Source: an uncultured Paludibaculum sp. (GTDB lineage: Bacteria > Acidobacteriota > Terriglobia > Bryobacterales > Bryobacteraceae). From it: a DNA stretch of 64,000 nucleotides. Positions 26,953 through 34,579 of the stretch are shown piece by piece; within the stretch, counting starts at the first letter, position 1; every line of letters starts with the position of its first letter. The stretch is from positions 1,673,501 through 1,737,500 of the forward strand of contig NZ_OY762269.1 in the NCBI RefSeq assembly GCF_963665245.1, given 5' to 3'. The translations under genes and the position numbers were made by a program. The notes beneath the pieces were generated by a model. It was not told the DNA's origin, made no database searches, and saw only the letters and a program-made list of their open reading frames with translations.

Positions 26953-27783
26953 ATGGGCATTAGCGTACTGATTCTAACGTTAAACGAGGAAAGAAATATT
27001 GAATCATGTTTGCGAGCCGTCAGTTGGAGTGATGACGTTGTCGTTTTGGATTCCTTTAGTAGTGATCGCACCGTGGAGATCGCGCGGGCATATGGCGCGC
27101 GCGTGGTACAGAGGAGATTTGACAACGAGAATGCGCACAGAAGCGCCTCGTTGAAGGTAGGTTTTAGGAACGAATGGGTGTTTAACCCCGATGCGGACGA
27201 GATCTGCAGTTCTGAGCTGTATCGAGAGATGGCAGCGTTTGTGGAGTGCTGCGGGAGTGACATCGACGGGGCGAGGATGCGTAGGAAAGACATGTTTATG
27301 GGGACATGGCTGAGATACAGTAGCTTATACCCGACATGGCATATGAGATTATTTCGTCCGGAGAGGCTGACGTTCGAGCGGCATATTAATATGAGATATG
27401 TCGTTCCAGGAGGTGAAGGACGTTTGTCGGAGCATTTATTGCATTATAGTTTTAACAATGGTATTGCGGCGTGGATTGACAAGCATAATAAGTATTCAAC
27501 CGCGGAGGCCATAGAGACAAGGCGAAGCCGGCGGAATATTACTAGGAGCATTCGCGGGGCGATGAGCCGAGATCCGCTTTTGAGGCGAGCAGCGCTAAAA
27601 GAGATGTCGCAGCATGTTCCAATGCGAGTGCTGTTGAGATTTCTATATTGCTATGTGTGGCGAAGGGGATTCTTGGATGGGAGAGCCGGGTTTGTCTACT
27701 GTCAGCTGATTGCAATGTATGAGATGATGATCGTGATAAAGGTCCGAGAGGAGGAACGAAGATCGCGGGGAGATGGTATGTAG
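26953..27783 (+). CDS. Glycosyltransferase, family 2 (WaaE/KdtX-like)
   Basis: 276 aa from ATG 26953; the frame is open from 26884, but the conserved domain begins at 'MGISVLILTLNEERNIESCL'. GT-A motifs: 'VVVLDSFSSDRTVEIARAYG' and the DxD-like 'WVFNPDADEICS'. The rest resembles the LPS beta-1,4-glucosyltransferase group, with 'WHMRLFRPERLTFERHIN'. It probably adds a sugar to the EPS or core oligosaccharide. Confidence 0.85.
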   Translation: MGISVLILTLNEERNIESCLRAVSWSDDVVVLDSFSSDRTVEIARAYGARVVQRRFDNENAHRSASLKVGFRNEWVFNPDADEICSSELYREMAAFVECCGSDIDGARMRRKDMFMGTWLRYSSLYPTWHMRLFRPERLTFERHINMRYVVPGGEGRLSEHLLHYSFNNGIAAWIDKHNKYSTAEAIETRRSRRNITRSIRGAMSRDPLLRRAALKEMSQHVPMRVLLRFLYCYVWRRGFLDGRAGFVYCQLIAMYEMMIVIKVREEERRSRGDGM

Positions 27784-27861
27784 GTGGTGTCGATGGCAGA
27801 GAGGTGCGCGAGCAGTGAGATTCGGATCGCGTATGTGAGTCATGGTGAAGAGCGGCGCTGA

Positions 27862-28770
27862 GTGTTGGTTGGTCAATCAGTTGTTTGTGGCCGGATGAAG
27901 CTGCCACAAGTCAGATGCTGATTGATATGGTGTGTGGAATGTCCGTCCCCGTTTGGGTGATCTGTGGAAACGGTGGGTATACGGGCACATCGGGCGTCGA
28001 TGAAGATGGATTGAAGGGCGTGTTCGTGCTGCGCCGTGGGCAGAGTAGATTTGGGCGTCGTCTGGTTCGAAAGATGGTCAGGTATGCCGGCTTTTACGCT
28101 GGTGCTGTGTGTGTTGCTGCGGAGGATGCGCCCGAAGGCGGTGATCACGATGACACCGCCGCCCTTGTTGGGCGTGCTCGGATTTCTACTGCAGTTGAGG
28201 GGGTGAAACATTTCGTCTGGGAAATGGACGTGCACCCAGACGTCGCGGCTGCGCTGGGGATGTTTGCGAAGGATGGGGTGCTGGAGAGATTGGTTGGTTG
28301 GATGGCAGATGGGTCGCCGAGGCGCGCGGATGGAGTTGGATCGTTGGGACCGTGTATGAGGGAGAGGCTTGTCAGAAGAGGCGTTCCTCCGGTACGAGTT
28401 TGGGAAGTTGACAACTGGGCGAATGGGCGTGGTTCTCGACCGTGGCGGTTCGTAAGTGACGGTCGCCTGAAGGTATTGTACTCGGGCAATGTCGGTCTGG
28501 CACATGGCGTTGGCACGTTTCCCGACGCCTTGGAGTCGCTGAGAAGCGACGCGTCCGATTTCGCATTGGAGTGCGCCTTCCGCTTCGGTGGAGGTGGTCC
28601 GCAGATGAGAAACCTCCGCGCGTGGGCCTTCGGGAGACTTCCGAACGTTGAGTTTTCCGGGTACGTAGATCGTAAGGAGTTAGGGAGAGCCTTGGGATGG
28701 TGTGATGTTGGGTTGGTGACTCAGATTCCAGAGACAGTCGGGACGGTAGTGCCGAGTAAGACTAGTACGG
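27862..28770 (+). pseudogene. Frameshifted and 3'-truncated WbuB-like glycosyltransferase
   Basis: It is a relic of the same family as the intact gene at 31576-32802. Similar blocks include 'WPDEAATSQMLIDM', 'HFVWEMDVHPDVAAALGMF', 'GRLKVLYSGNVGLAHGVGTF' and 'WCDVGLVTQIPETVGTVVPS'. One extra base near 27891 puts the N-terminal 'VNQLF' out of frame with 'WPDEAATSQ'. Around 28138-28200 the conserved 'VITMTPPPLLGVLG' is read only in the +1 frame, showing a second shift pair. Similarity stops abruptly after 'VVPSKT' at about 28767, losing the last roughly 90 residues. Just upstream (27794-27861) a 22-codon stub with 'IRIAYVSHGEERR' also looks like a glycosyltransferase start. Confidence 0.85.
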
Positions 28771-29242
28771 CGCGCACGTGTTTCCTCCGGCACGCCTGGC
28801 ACTCTTCCAGTTGCGGCCTCCTTTTTCCGTAGTTCACCGACGGTGACCACCAGAGCGACCAAGATCCGGTAGTGCTGACCACGGCAGCAATATCGTTGCC
28901 GGCGGATCGCCGTTGCCAAAGCGGCAGTTCCGCTCGTAGTGTCGGCAAGCCGGGCCAAACGGTTAGGGTTGCCGAGTGGGCTGGCTGCCCTTGGGACTGC
29001 ATAACATCCCGTCGCGTTGCGCGTTCCGCGGCGACCTGCACTTCATCACGCGCTTTCGGTGGTTCTGGCCGGGCGTGACGTGAGGCACTTCACGTCGGTC
29101 TGGCAGAAATGCAGCCTTACTCAGGAGGAAATAGATTAACGCCCCCCAATACAGCTCTTTCGAACCTCTCTTGGAGCGTAGTGTTGCTAGAGAGGCGGCC
29201 GGGCTATCTACGTTTGATTGATCATAAGCGGAGATTACGTAT
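28771..29242. other. Unassigned sequence after the relic breakpoint
   Basis: About 470 bp that do not continue the glycosyltransferase and are not recognised. One plus-strand frame (about 28980-29080) reads 'RGDLHFITRFRWFWPGVT' followed by a stop, which could be the tail of a degraded transposase or other gene, but no family could be named. No terminal inverted repeats were found. Confidence 0.3.
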
Positions 29243-30994
29243 ATGAATGGACGAATAGCGCGCGATCTGCACCGCCGTGCAGAGGTATCTGTCGTTACCG
29301 CGGTTGTTGTGCTAGACTGCATCACTTGGTTTGCGCTGCCATTGTCGTCTCTCAACCCAAGGCAAGGCGCTAGGCGAACGATGGGGCCGGTTTTGCTGTC
29401 GGTGTTGTGTCTGATGGGCTGCTTTGCGAGTACGGTGGTGGGACAGTCTGATACATTGCCAAGCGGCACTGGGAACCTCCAGCCCTCCGCAGAATCCAAA
29501 ACGTCCAGTGATCGCTCGGTGAACGTAAGGGCATTTGGGGCGAAAGGCGACTGGACCGGTGTGTCTGGCACCGATGATACCGCTGCGTTTGAATCGGCAT
29601 TTTCCACTTCCCGCCGCATCTATATTCCTCCTGGCGTGTATGTGGTAAGCAAACCAATAATCTTGCTGTCTGGTCAGGTGGTCGTCGGTGCGGGGCGGTC
29701 GCAGACCAAGATTGTGAATCGAACGTCAGATGTCTTTCAGTTGAGAGGTAATGTTAATGGAATTCAGCTTCAGGACTTTTCAGTTGCTGCATATGCTGGT
29801 CATGTATTGAATGTCGGCGAATTTGGCCTTAGTCTTTCGGTGTTGAGTGACATTCAGTGGTCAGTCATCGGAGCGCCCGACAAGGCTGTGATGTATGTGT
29901 CCCGCGGTGGTGGGTTGATTGATGTGAATGTGTCGGACTTTGACTTTGGGTACCCGGCGCAGTCACGGACCGTCGGCGCAGTTTATTCCAGCGGTGACGG
30001 ACATGGATTCCGACTGCATCACGGGCGAATCAGCCAAATTCCTCATCCGGGCGACGCTGGTCCATATGCCATTGAGATCGATGCAGGGCGAGAGTCTCCG
30101 ATTACGGGCACTCAAATCGATCATGTCACATTCGAGCAGGCTACTGGTGGAGCTGTGAAGTTGTCGGGTAATATTCAGTTCTCGGTGTCGTACTGTAATA
30201 TTGCAGATATGCGGCGAGGCAGTGCAATACGGCCGATGTTTAATATTGGGAAAATCGGGAACATCGCGAGTGCGTATGGACGTGTCGATCATATTTGGTC
30301 AATGGTTGGAACGGACAAAGCCCCAGATATCGCGATTAGCGATTCAACCGGCATTGAGCTTGAGTTTCTGGACGCAAACTACATAGATGGCGGAGGCGAG
30401 GGCGGGCGGAAGGGCGGGAGAGTGTCCTGGATCAACGACATCAGTGCCCCGTCTGCCGGCCGGAAGGTTTTTCAGAACATTGATCCTGGTGCGCTTATGA
30501 TTGTTGATGGTGAGATAAGACAGGCCACGGGGATTCCGAGGCTTGTACTTCGCGGAGACGGCGGCCCATCGAGTTACAGTAGCACGACCGAGGTTACGAT
30601 GCGTTCCGTGGCAATACCTGTCGGGGCTGTGACGGTTGGGTCAGTTGTGAGAATAAGGGCCTTTGGATCTGTGAAGGGGAGGAGCGGGGGAAAGACCGTA
30701 ATGCTGCGATTTGGAGAGGCGGCAGCAAAAACCGCGATCCTGGCAAAAGTCGGAGAAGGCGCCGCAGACGAGAACAGTTGGATGATCGAAGGCGAAATCC
30801 AGTTGCGACCAAGTGTTCGTGAGCAACAGAGCTGGTCCGTTAGTTGGAATGGATCCCGACCGGAAGTAGGTAGCGCGGGGACGACGGCTTACGATTGTGC
30901 GAGCCATCCGCTTCAGATCGCGATAACGTCGGTCGTTTCGAACGCGAAGGATAGTATAGAGCTTCGTGTCTTTGAGGTAGAAGTGCTCAGATAG
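29243..30994 (+). CDS. Exported right-handed beta-helix protein (pectate lyase_3-like)
   Basis: 583 aa. From residue about 92, 'VNVRAFGAKGDWTGVSGTDD' then 'TAAFESAFSTSRRIYIPPGVY' is the hallmark of the pectate-lyase/phage-tailspike beta-helix superfamily. Multiple helix rungs continue to about 400, and a beta-sandwich-like C-terminal part follows. The start at 29243 has a GGAG site; an internal ATG at 29381 would give a cleaner signal peptide ('MGPVLLSVLCLMGCFAST', with a possible lipobox Cys). It may cleave or bind the EPS made by this locus. Substrate and catalytic residues cannot be fixed. Confidence 0.78.
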   Translation: MNGRIARDLHRRAEVSVVTAVVVLDCITWFALPLSSLNPRQGARRTMGPVLLSVLCLMGCFASTVVGQSDTLPSGTGNLQPSAESKTSSDRSVNVRAFGAKGDWTGVSGTDDTAAFESAFSTSRRIYIPPGVYVVSKPIILLSGQVVVGAGRSQTKIVNRTSDVFQLRGNVNGIQLQDFSVAAYAGHVLNVGEFGLSLSVLSDIQWSVIGAPDKAVMYVSRGGGLIDVNVSDFDFGYPAQSRTVGAVYSSGDGHGFRLHHGRISQIPHPGDAGPYAIEIDAGRESPITGTQIDHVTFEQATGGAVKLSGNIQFSVSYCNIADMRRGSAIRPMFNIGKIGNIASAYGRVDHIWSMVGTDKAPDIAISDSTGIELEFLDANYIDGGGEGGRKGGRVSWINDISAPSAGRKVFQNIDPGALMIVDGEIRQATGIPRLVLRGDGGPSSYSSTTEVTMRSVAIPVGAVTVGSVVRIRAFGSVKGRSGGKTVMLRFGEAAAKTAILAKVGEGAADENSWMIEGEIQLRPSVREQQSWSVSWNGSRPEVGSAGTTAYDCASHPLQIAITSVVSNAKDSIELRVFEVEVLR

Positions 30995-31215
30995 CACGAG
31001 TATGCCTAGCACAAGACAGCGAGGTGTGAGTAGGATCAAACACGCTCGTCGCGCAAAGCTACTAGGACGACGACAGCGACCCGATCTGGTAACCATGTCT
31101 GGCGAATGTCGAGTTGCGACGCTGTTGGTGTGGCGCACAGCGGTTCCGTAGCCGTACGGAGCGAAGGCACGAGGGGTTAGTAACGGTTGGTGAACCAGTG
31201 CGTTGGTTCTTATTG

Positions 31216-31475
31216 ATTTCGACGAGCTTGGTGCTGGCTGCGGGCGGCGCATCGCAGGGCGGCGTGTGGCCGGCGCAGTGGCAATTGGCGTGATTGCGGG
31301 CATCTATCTGCTGAGCGCCGGGCTCTGGTGCCAGGCGGGGGCGTGGAACTGGGGCTGGCCGCGGGGTTGACGGGGTGGGTGGTGTTCCAGATGGTGCCGC
31401 TGCCTCCGGGGGTGGTGGCGGTGTTGAGCCTGACGCGGCTGGCGGTGTTCTGTTCCGGGGAGGCGGGTTTTGGGT
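31216..31475 (+). pseudogene. Remnant of an O-antigen ligase gene
   Basis: Two blocks match the N-terminus of the intact ligase at 36230-37651. 'LVLAAGGASQGGVWPAQW' (31229-31282) corresponds to 'LVLAAGVLLEGGVWPAQW'. 'LAAGLTGWVVFQMVPLPPGV' onward (31352-31440) corresponds to 'LATALAGWMVFQMVPLPPGL'. They are in different frames, separated by a stop, and the rest of the gene is absent. Immediately downstream (31478-31530) is a degenerate REP-like sequence. The preceding 30995-31215 holds no recognisable gene. Confidence 0.8.
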
Positions 31476-31575
31476 GGGGGGGGGCTGAAGCACCATGCGG
31501 GCTGAGTCCCCCGCCGGAGTGGGGCTGAGCGGGGCCGTGGTTGGTTGGAATGTTCCATGGGGGTAGTGAACGTCT

Positions 31576-32802
31576 TTGCGAGTACGGTTTGTCAATCAGT
31601 TCTTCTGGCCGGATGAGGCGGCGACCAGCCAGATTCTGACGGATCTGGCGCGGGCTGCCGATTGCGACGTGGAAGTCGTCTGCGGTGCGGCTGGCTATGC
31701 GGCGGCTACGGGTGAGCCAGGGCTGGCTCCGAAGGGTGTTCGGGTGGCTCGCGTGGGGACTTCCCGCTTCGGCCATGGGCGGCTGCAGAAGATCGCCAGC
31801 TATGCGGGCTTTTTTGGCGGCGCCGCGTGGCGGATGCTCACCGGCCCTCGAGTGGACCTGACTGTCACGATGACTACACCTCCCTTGCTGGGGCTGTTGG
31901 GCTGGGCCGCGCAACGCTGGCGTGGGTCGCGACATTTCGTCTGGGAGATGGATGTCTATCCGGATGTGGCCACGGCGCTGGGCACGTTCCGGCCGGGCGG
32001 AGTGTTGGATCAAGCGGTGGGTTGGCTGGCGGATGTGCCTCGACGGCGAGCGGATGAGGTGATCTCGCTGGGTCCCTGTATGTCGGAGCGGCTGATCCGA
32101 CGGGGCGTGCGGGCGGAACGGATCTTCGCCGCGGATAACTGGGCGGATGGGGCGGCTATCCAACCTCTGCCGTTTGTATCGAATGGACGGCTGAAGGTGT
32201 TGTATTCGGGCAACGCCGGGCTCGCCCACGAGTTCGGGACGTTTCAGGGTGCGGTCGAGCGACTGGCCGCCAGAGATCCCTTGTCTGGTGAGCAGTTTAC
32301 GTTCCGGTTTGGCGGTGGCGGACCCAGGATGCGCGGGCTGCGGCAATGGGCCGAGGGCCGGTTTCCCCATGTTGAGTTCGGGGGCTACGCGCCGCGGTCG
32401 GAGTTGGGGCGGGTGTTCGGATGGTGTGATGTTGGGTTGGTGACGCAGATTCCGGAGACCTGCGGGGCGGTGGTGCCGAGCAAGACGTATGGGCTGCTGG
32501 CGGCGGGCCGGCCGGTGCTGTACGTCGGGCCTAAGGCGGCTACGCCGGCGCGGATTATCGAGAAGTACCGGGTTGGGTGGCAGGTAGATCCGGGGGCGGT
32601 CGACGAGTTAGCGGCCCTGCTGGTCTGGCTGCAGGCGCATCCCGAGGAGGTGGAGGAGGCGGGGGCCCGGGCTCGGGTGGTGTTCGAACGGGAGTATGAT
32701 CTGCCCATTGGGGTGGCCCGGATTCTGGATTACCTTGGGATTCCCGTGAAGGCGGAGGTTCGGGCCGAGGCGGAGCGGAGACGAGCGGAACGGGTGGGGT
32801 AG
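31576..32802 (+). CDS. Glycosyltransferase, family 4, WbuB-like
   Basis: 408 aa. The only start giving the full domain is TTG at 31576 ('RVRFVNQFFWPDEAATSQIL'). The C-terminal donor domain carries 'GRLKVLYSGNAGLAHEFGTF', 'FRFGGGGPRMRGLRQWAEGR' and 'VVPSKTYGLLAAGRPVLYVG', all typical of the WbuB/colanic-acid glycosyltransferase group. It is strongly GC-rich, unlike the 18-30 kb glycosyltransferases. A frameshifted, truncated paralogue lies 3 kb upstream, suggesting that this copy replaced it. It probably transfers a deoxy- or amino-sugar such as L-fucose or FucNAc, given gmd/fcl nearby; that substrate is speculative. Confidence 0.87.
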   Translation: MRVRFVNQFFWPDEAATSQILTDLARAADCDVEVVCGAAGYAAATGEPGLAPKGVRVARVGTSRFGHGRLQKIASYAGFFGGAAWRMLTGPRVDLTVTMTTPPLLGLLGWAAQRWRGSRHFVWEMDVYPDVATALGTFRPGGVLDQAVGWLADVPRRRADEVISLGPCMSERLIRRGVRAERIFAADNWADGAAIQPLPFVSNGRLKVLYSGNAGLAHEFGTFQGAVERLAARDPLSGEQFTFRFGGGGPRMRGLRQWAEGRFPHVEFGGYAPRSELGRVFGWCDVGLVTQIPETCGAVVPSKTYGLLAAGRPVLYVGPKAATPARIIEKYRVGWQVDPGAVDELAALLVWLQAHPEEVEEAGARARVVFEREYDLPIGVARILDYLGIPVKAEVRAEAERRRAERVG

Positions 32803-32804
32803 GC

Positions 32805-33620
32805 GGCGGGGCAGAGGCCCCGGGCCGGTTGGAGCCTGGCCCCCTTGGGGTGGTTTGGCTGGTTGGGGCTGAGGATGGGGTGGGTGAGGGGGTTGGGGCT
32901 CGGTCGGCGGCGGGACAAATGTCCCGCGCGGGTTGAAGCCCGCCCCCCCTTGGATGGTTTGGGTGGTTGGGATTGGGGATGAGGATGGGGTGAGTGAGGG
33001 GGGTGGCGGTGAGTTGAGGGCGGGACAAATGTCCCGCGCGGGCTGATGCCCGCCCCCCTTGGATGGTTTGGGTGGTTGAGATTGGGGCTGAGGATGGGGT
33101 GAGTGAGTGGGTTGGCGGTGAGTTGGCGGCGAGGCAAATTCCTCGCGCGGGCTGATGCCCGCCCCCCCTTGGATGGTTTGGGTGGTTGGGATTGGGGCTG
33201 AGGATGGGGTGGGTGAGCGGGTTGGAGGTGAGTTGGCGGCGGGACAAATGTCCCGCGCGGGTTGAAGCCCGCCCCCCCTTGGATGGTTTGGGTGGTTGGG
33301 ATTGGGGATGAGGATGGGGTGAGTGAGCAGGTTGGAGGTGAGTTGAGGGCGGGACAAATGTCCCGCGCGGGTTGAAGCCCGCCCCCCCTTGGATGGTTTG
33401 GGTGGTTGGGATTGGGGATGAGGATGGGGTGGGTGAGGGGGTTGGAGGTGAGTTGGCGGCGAGGCAAATGCCTCGCGCGGGCTGATGCCCGCCCCCCCCT
33501 TGGGATGGTTTGGTTGGTTGGGGATGAGGATGGGGTGTGCGCGGGTTGGAGATGAGTTGGCTGCGTAAATGCCCCGGGCCGATTGAAGCTTGGCCTCCTT
33601 GGGGTGGTTTGGCCGGTTGG
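32805..33620. repeat. Tandem REP array, about 110-bp unit, upstream of RAYT
   Basis: Six well-kept copies start near 32911, 33021, 33130, 33240, 33350 and 33460, at 109-110 bp spacing, with degenerate copies at both ends (about 32806 and 33564). Core: first palindrome GGGAC-AAAT-GTCCC or GAGGC-AAAT-GCCTC, second palindrome GCGGGC-TGAT-GCCCGC or its TTGAA variant, a C6-7 tract, then a conserved G/T-rich spacer. The first stem changes by paired substitutions between copies. The array lies directly before the RAYT gene, and one more copy follows that gene. Confidence 0.92.
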
Positions 33621-33669
33621 GTGTGGATTTATTGAGAGTATTTGGCCGGATTTGGCACTATCCGGCTGG

Positions 33670-34212
33670 ATGAGAATCTATCGACGCCGATTGCCGCATG
33701 TGGATTCCCCCGGCGAACCGGTGTTCGTGACTTGGCGGTTGTCGGGTAGTCTGCCGCCCCATCGGGCGTTTCTCGGAGGGCCCATTGCCTCTCGCGCCGC
33801 GTTTGCCGTGATGGACCGGTTGCTCGATGAGGCTCGCTGCGGCCCGTCGATGCTGCGGCAGCCCGCGGTGGCTCGGATCGTCCAAGAGGAAATCCTCGCG
33901 GTCGCCGCGGTGGGGGCTTGTCCGGTGCATGCCTATGTCGTGATGCCGAACCATGTCCATGTGCTTTGGACTCCTGCCATTTCTCTGGCTGATGTGGTCC
34001 GACTGGTGAAGGGGCGTAGCGCTCGCCGGATCAACCTGCTTCTCGGTCGGACTGGTTCGACTTTTTGGCAAAGTGAGTACTTCGACAGACTCGTCCGGAG
34101 CCAGGACGAGTTTGCCAGCGTGCGGCGGTACATCGAGTGGAATCCCGTGAAGGCTGGGTTGGTTCGGGCGGCGGAGGAGTTTGTCTGGTCTAGCGGATTC
34201 GGTGTGGAGTGA
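33670..34212 (+). CDS. REP-associated tyrosine transposase (RAYT, IS200/IS605-like Y1)
   Basis: 180 aa from ATG 33670. Y1-transposase features: HUH motif 'NHVHVLW' with His95 and His97, the catalytic Tyr137 in 'FWQSEYFDRLVRS', and the RAYT signature 'RYIEWNPVKAGLV'. RAYTs nick and join single-stranded REP hairpins and are held to spread REP elements in cis and trans. Here the gene sits between a 110-bp REP array upstream and a further REP copy 4 bp after its stop, which fits the family. All motif residues are present, so it may be active. Confidence 0.9.
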   Translation: MRIYRRRLPHVDSPGEPVFVTWRLSGSLPPHRAFLGGPIASRAAFAVMDRLLDEARCGPSMLRQPAVARIVQEEILAVAAVGACPVHAYVVMPNHVHVLWTPAISLADVVRLVKGRSARRINLLLGRTGSTFWQSEYFDRLVRSQDEFASVRRYIEWNPVKAGLVRAAEEFVWSSGFGVE

Positions 34213-34214
34213 TG

Positions 34215-34258
34215 GGGCGGCGGGGCAAATGCCCCGCGCGGGCTGATGCCCGCCCCCC
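34215..34258. repeat. REP element downstream of RAYT
   Basis: Core GGGGC-AAAT-GCCCC followed by GCGGGC-TGAT-GCCCGC and a C6 tract, starting 3 bp after the RAYT stop codon. Both stems are perfect. With the upstream array it brackets the transposase gene. Confidence 0.88.
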
Positions 34259-34270
34259 TTGGGCTGGCCT

Positions 34271-34579
34271 GGCTGGTTGGAACCGGATTGAGAATGGGGT
34301 GCGTTTGGCGAGGCGGCGACCCCTCTCTTTGTGGTATGTCGCTGGCTATTGTCTTCGCCCTCTTTTGCGGCGGTTTTGCCCCGCTGCGCGAAGGCATGAC
34401 GGGACGTCATGCAGGTGGCTTACAAATATGCGAATTTCCTGCGCATTTGTGAGGCCTTAGCGCATTTTCCATAGATGAATATTCGTTATTTTACGCTATA
34501 GTTTTCTCAGGGATTGCTCAACGGCCGCGTCTCGGTGGGGACTCGCGCGGCCTACTCCAGGAGACAGTCCTAAAAAAAA
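34271..34579. promoter_or_regulatory. Leader of the WecA-like gene with dyads
   Basis: There is no gene in this stretch. It holds a perfect 8-bp inverted repeat GCATGACG-GGA-CGTCATGC at 34394-34412, operator-sized. A GC-rich hairpin GGCCGCG...CGCGGCC at 34523-34552 lies in the probable mRNA leader. From 34571 an A9 tract runs straight into the start codon, with the nearest AGGAGA about 17 bp before the ATG. An AT-rich segment at 34470-34505 is the best promoter candidate, without clear boxes. Confidence 0.4.

Noticed and set aside
32555..33467. Repetitive minus-strand Pro-rich ORFs
   Set aside because: Translations of the 110-bp REP array, with no independent coding evidence.
32805..33620. 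CRISPR array
   Set aside because: The intervening segments are themselves repeated rather than unique, the unit is about 110 bp with double palindromes, and there are no cas genes.
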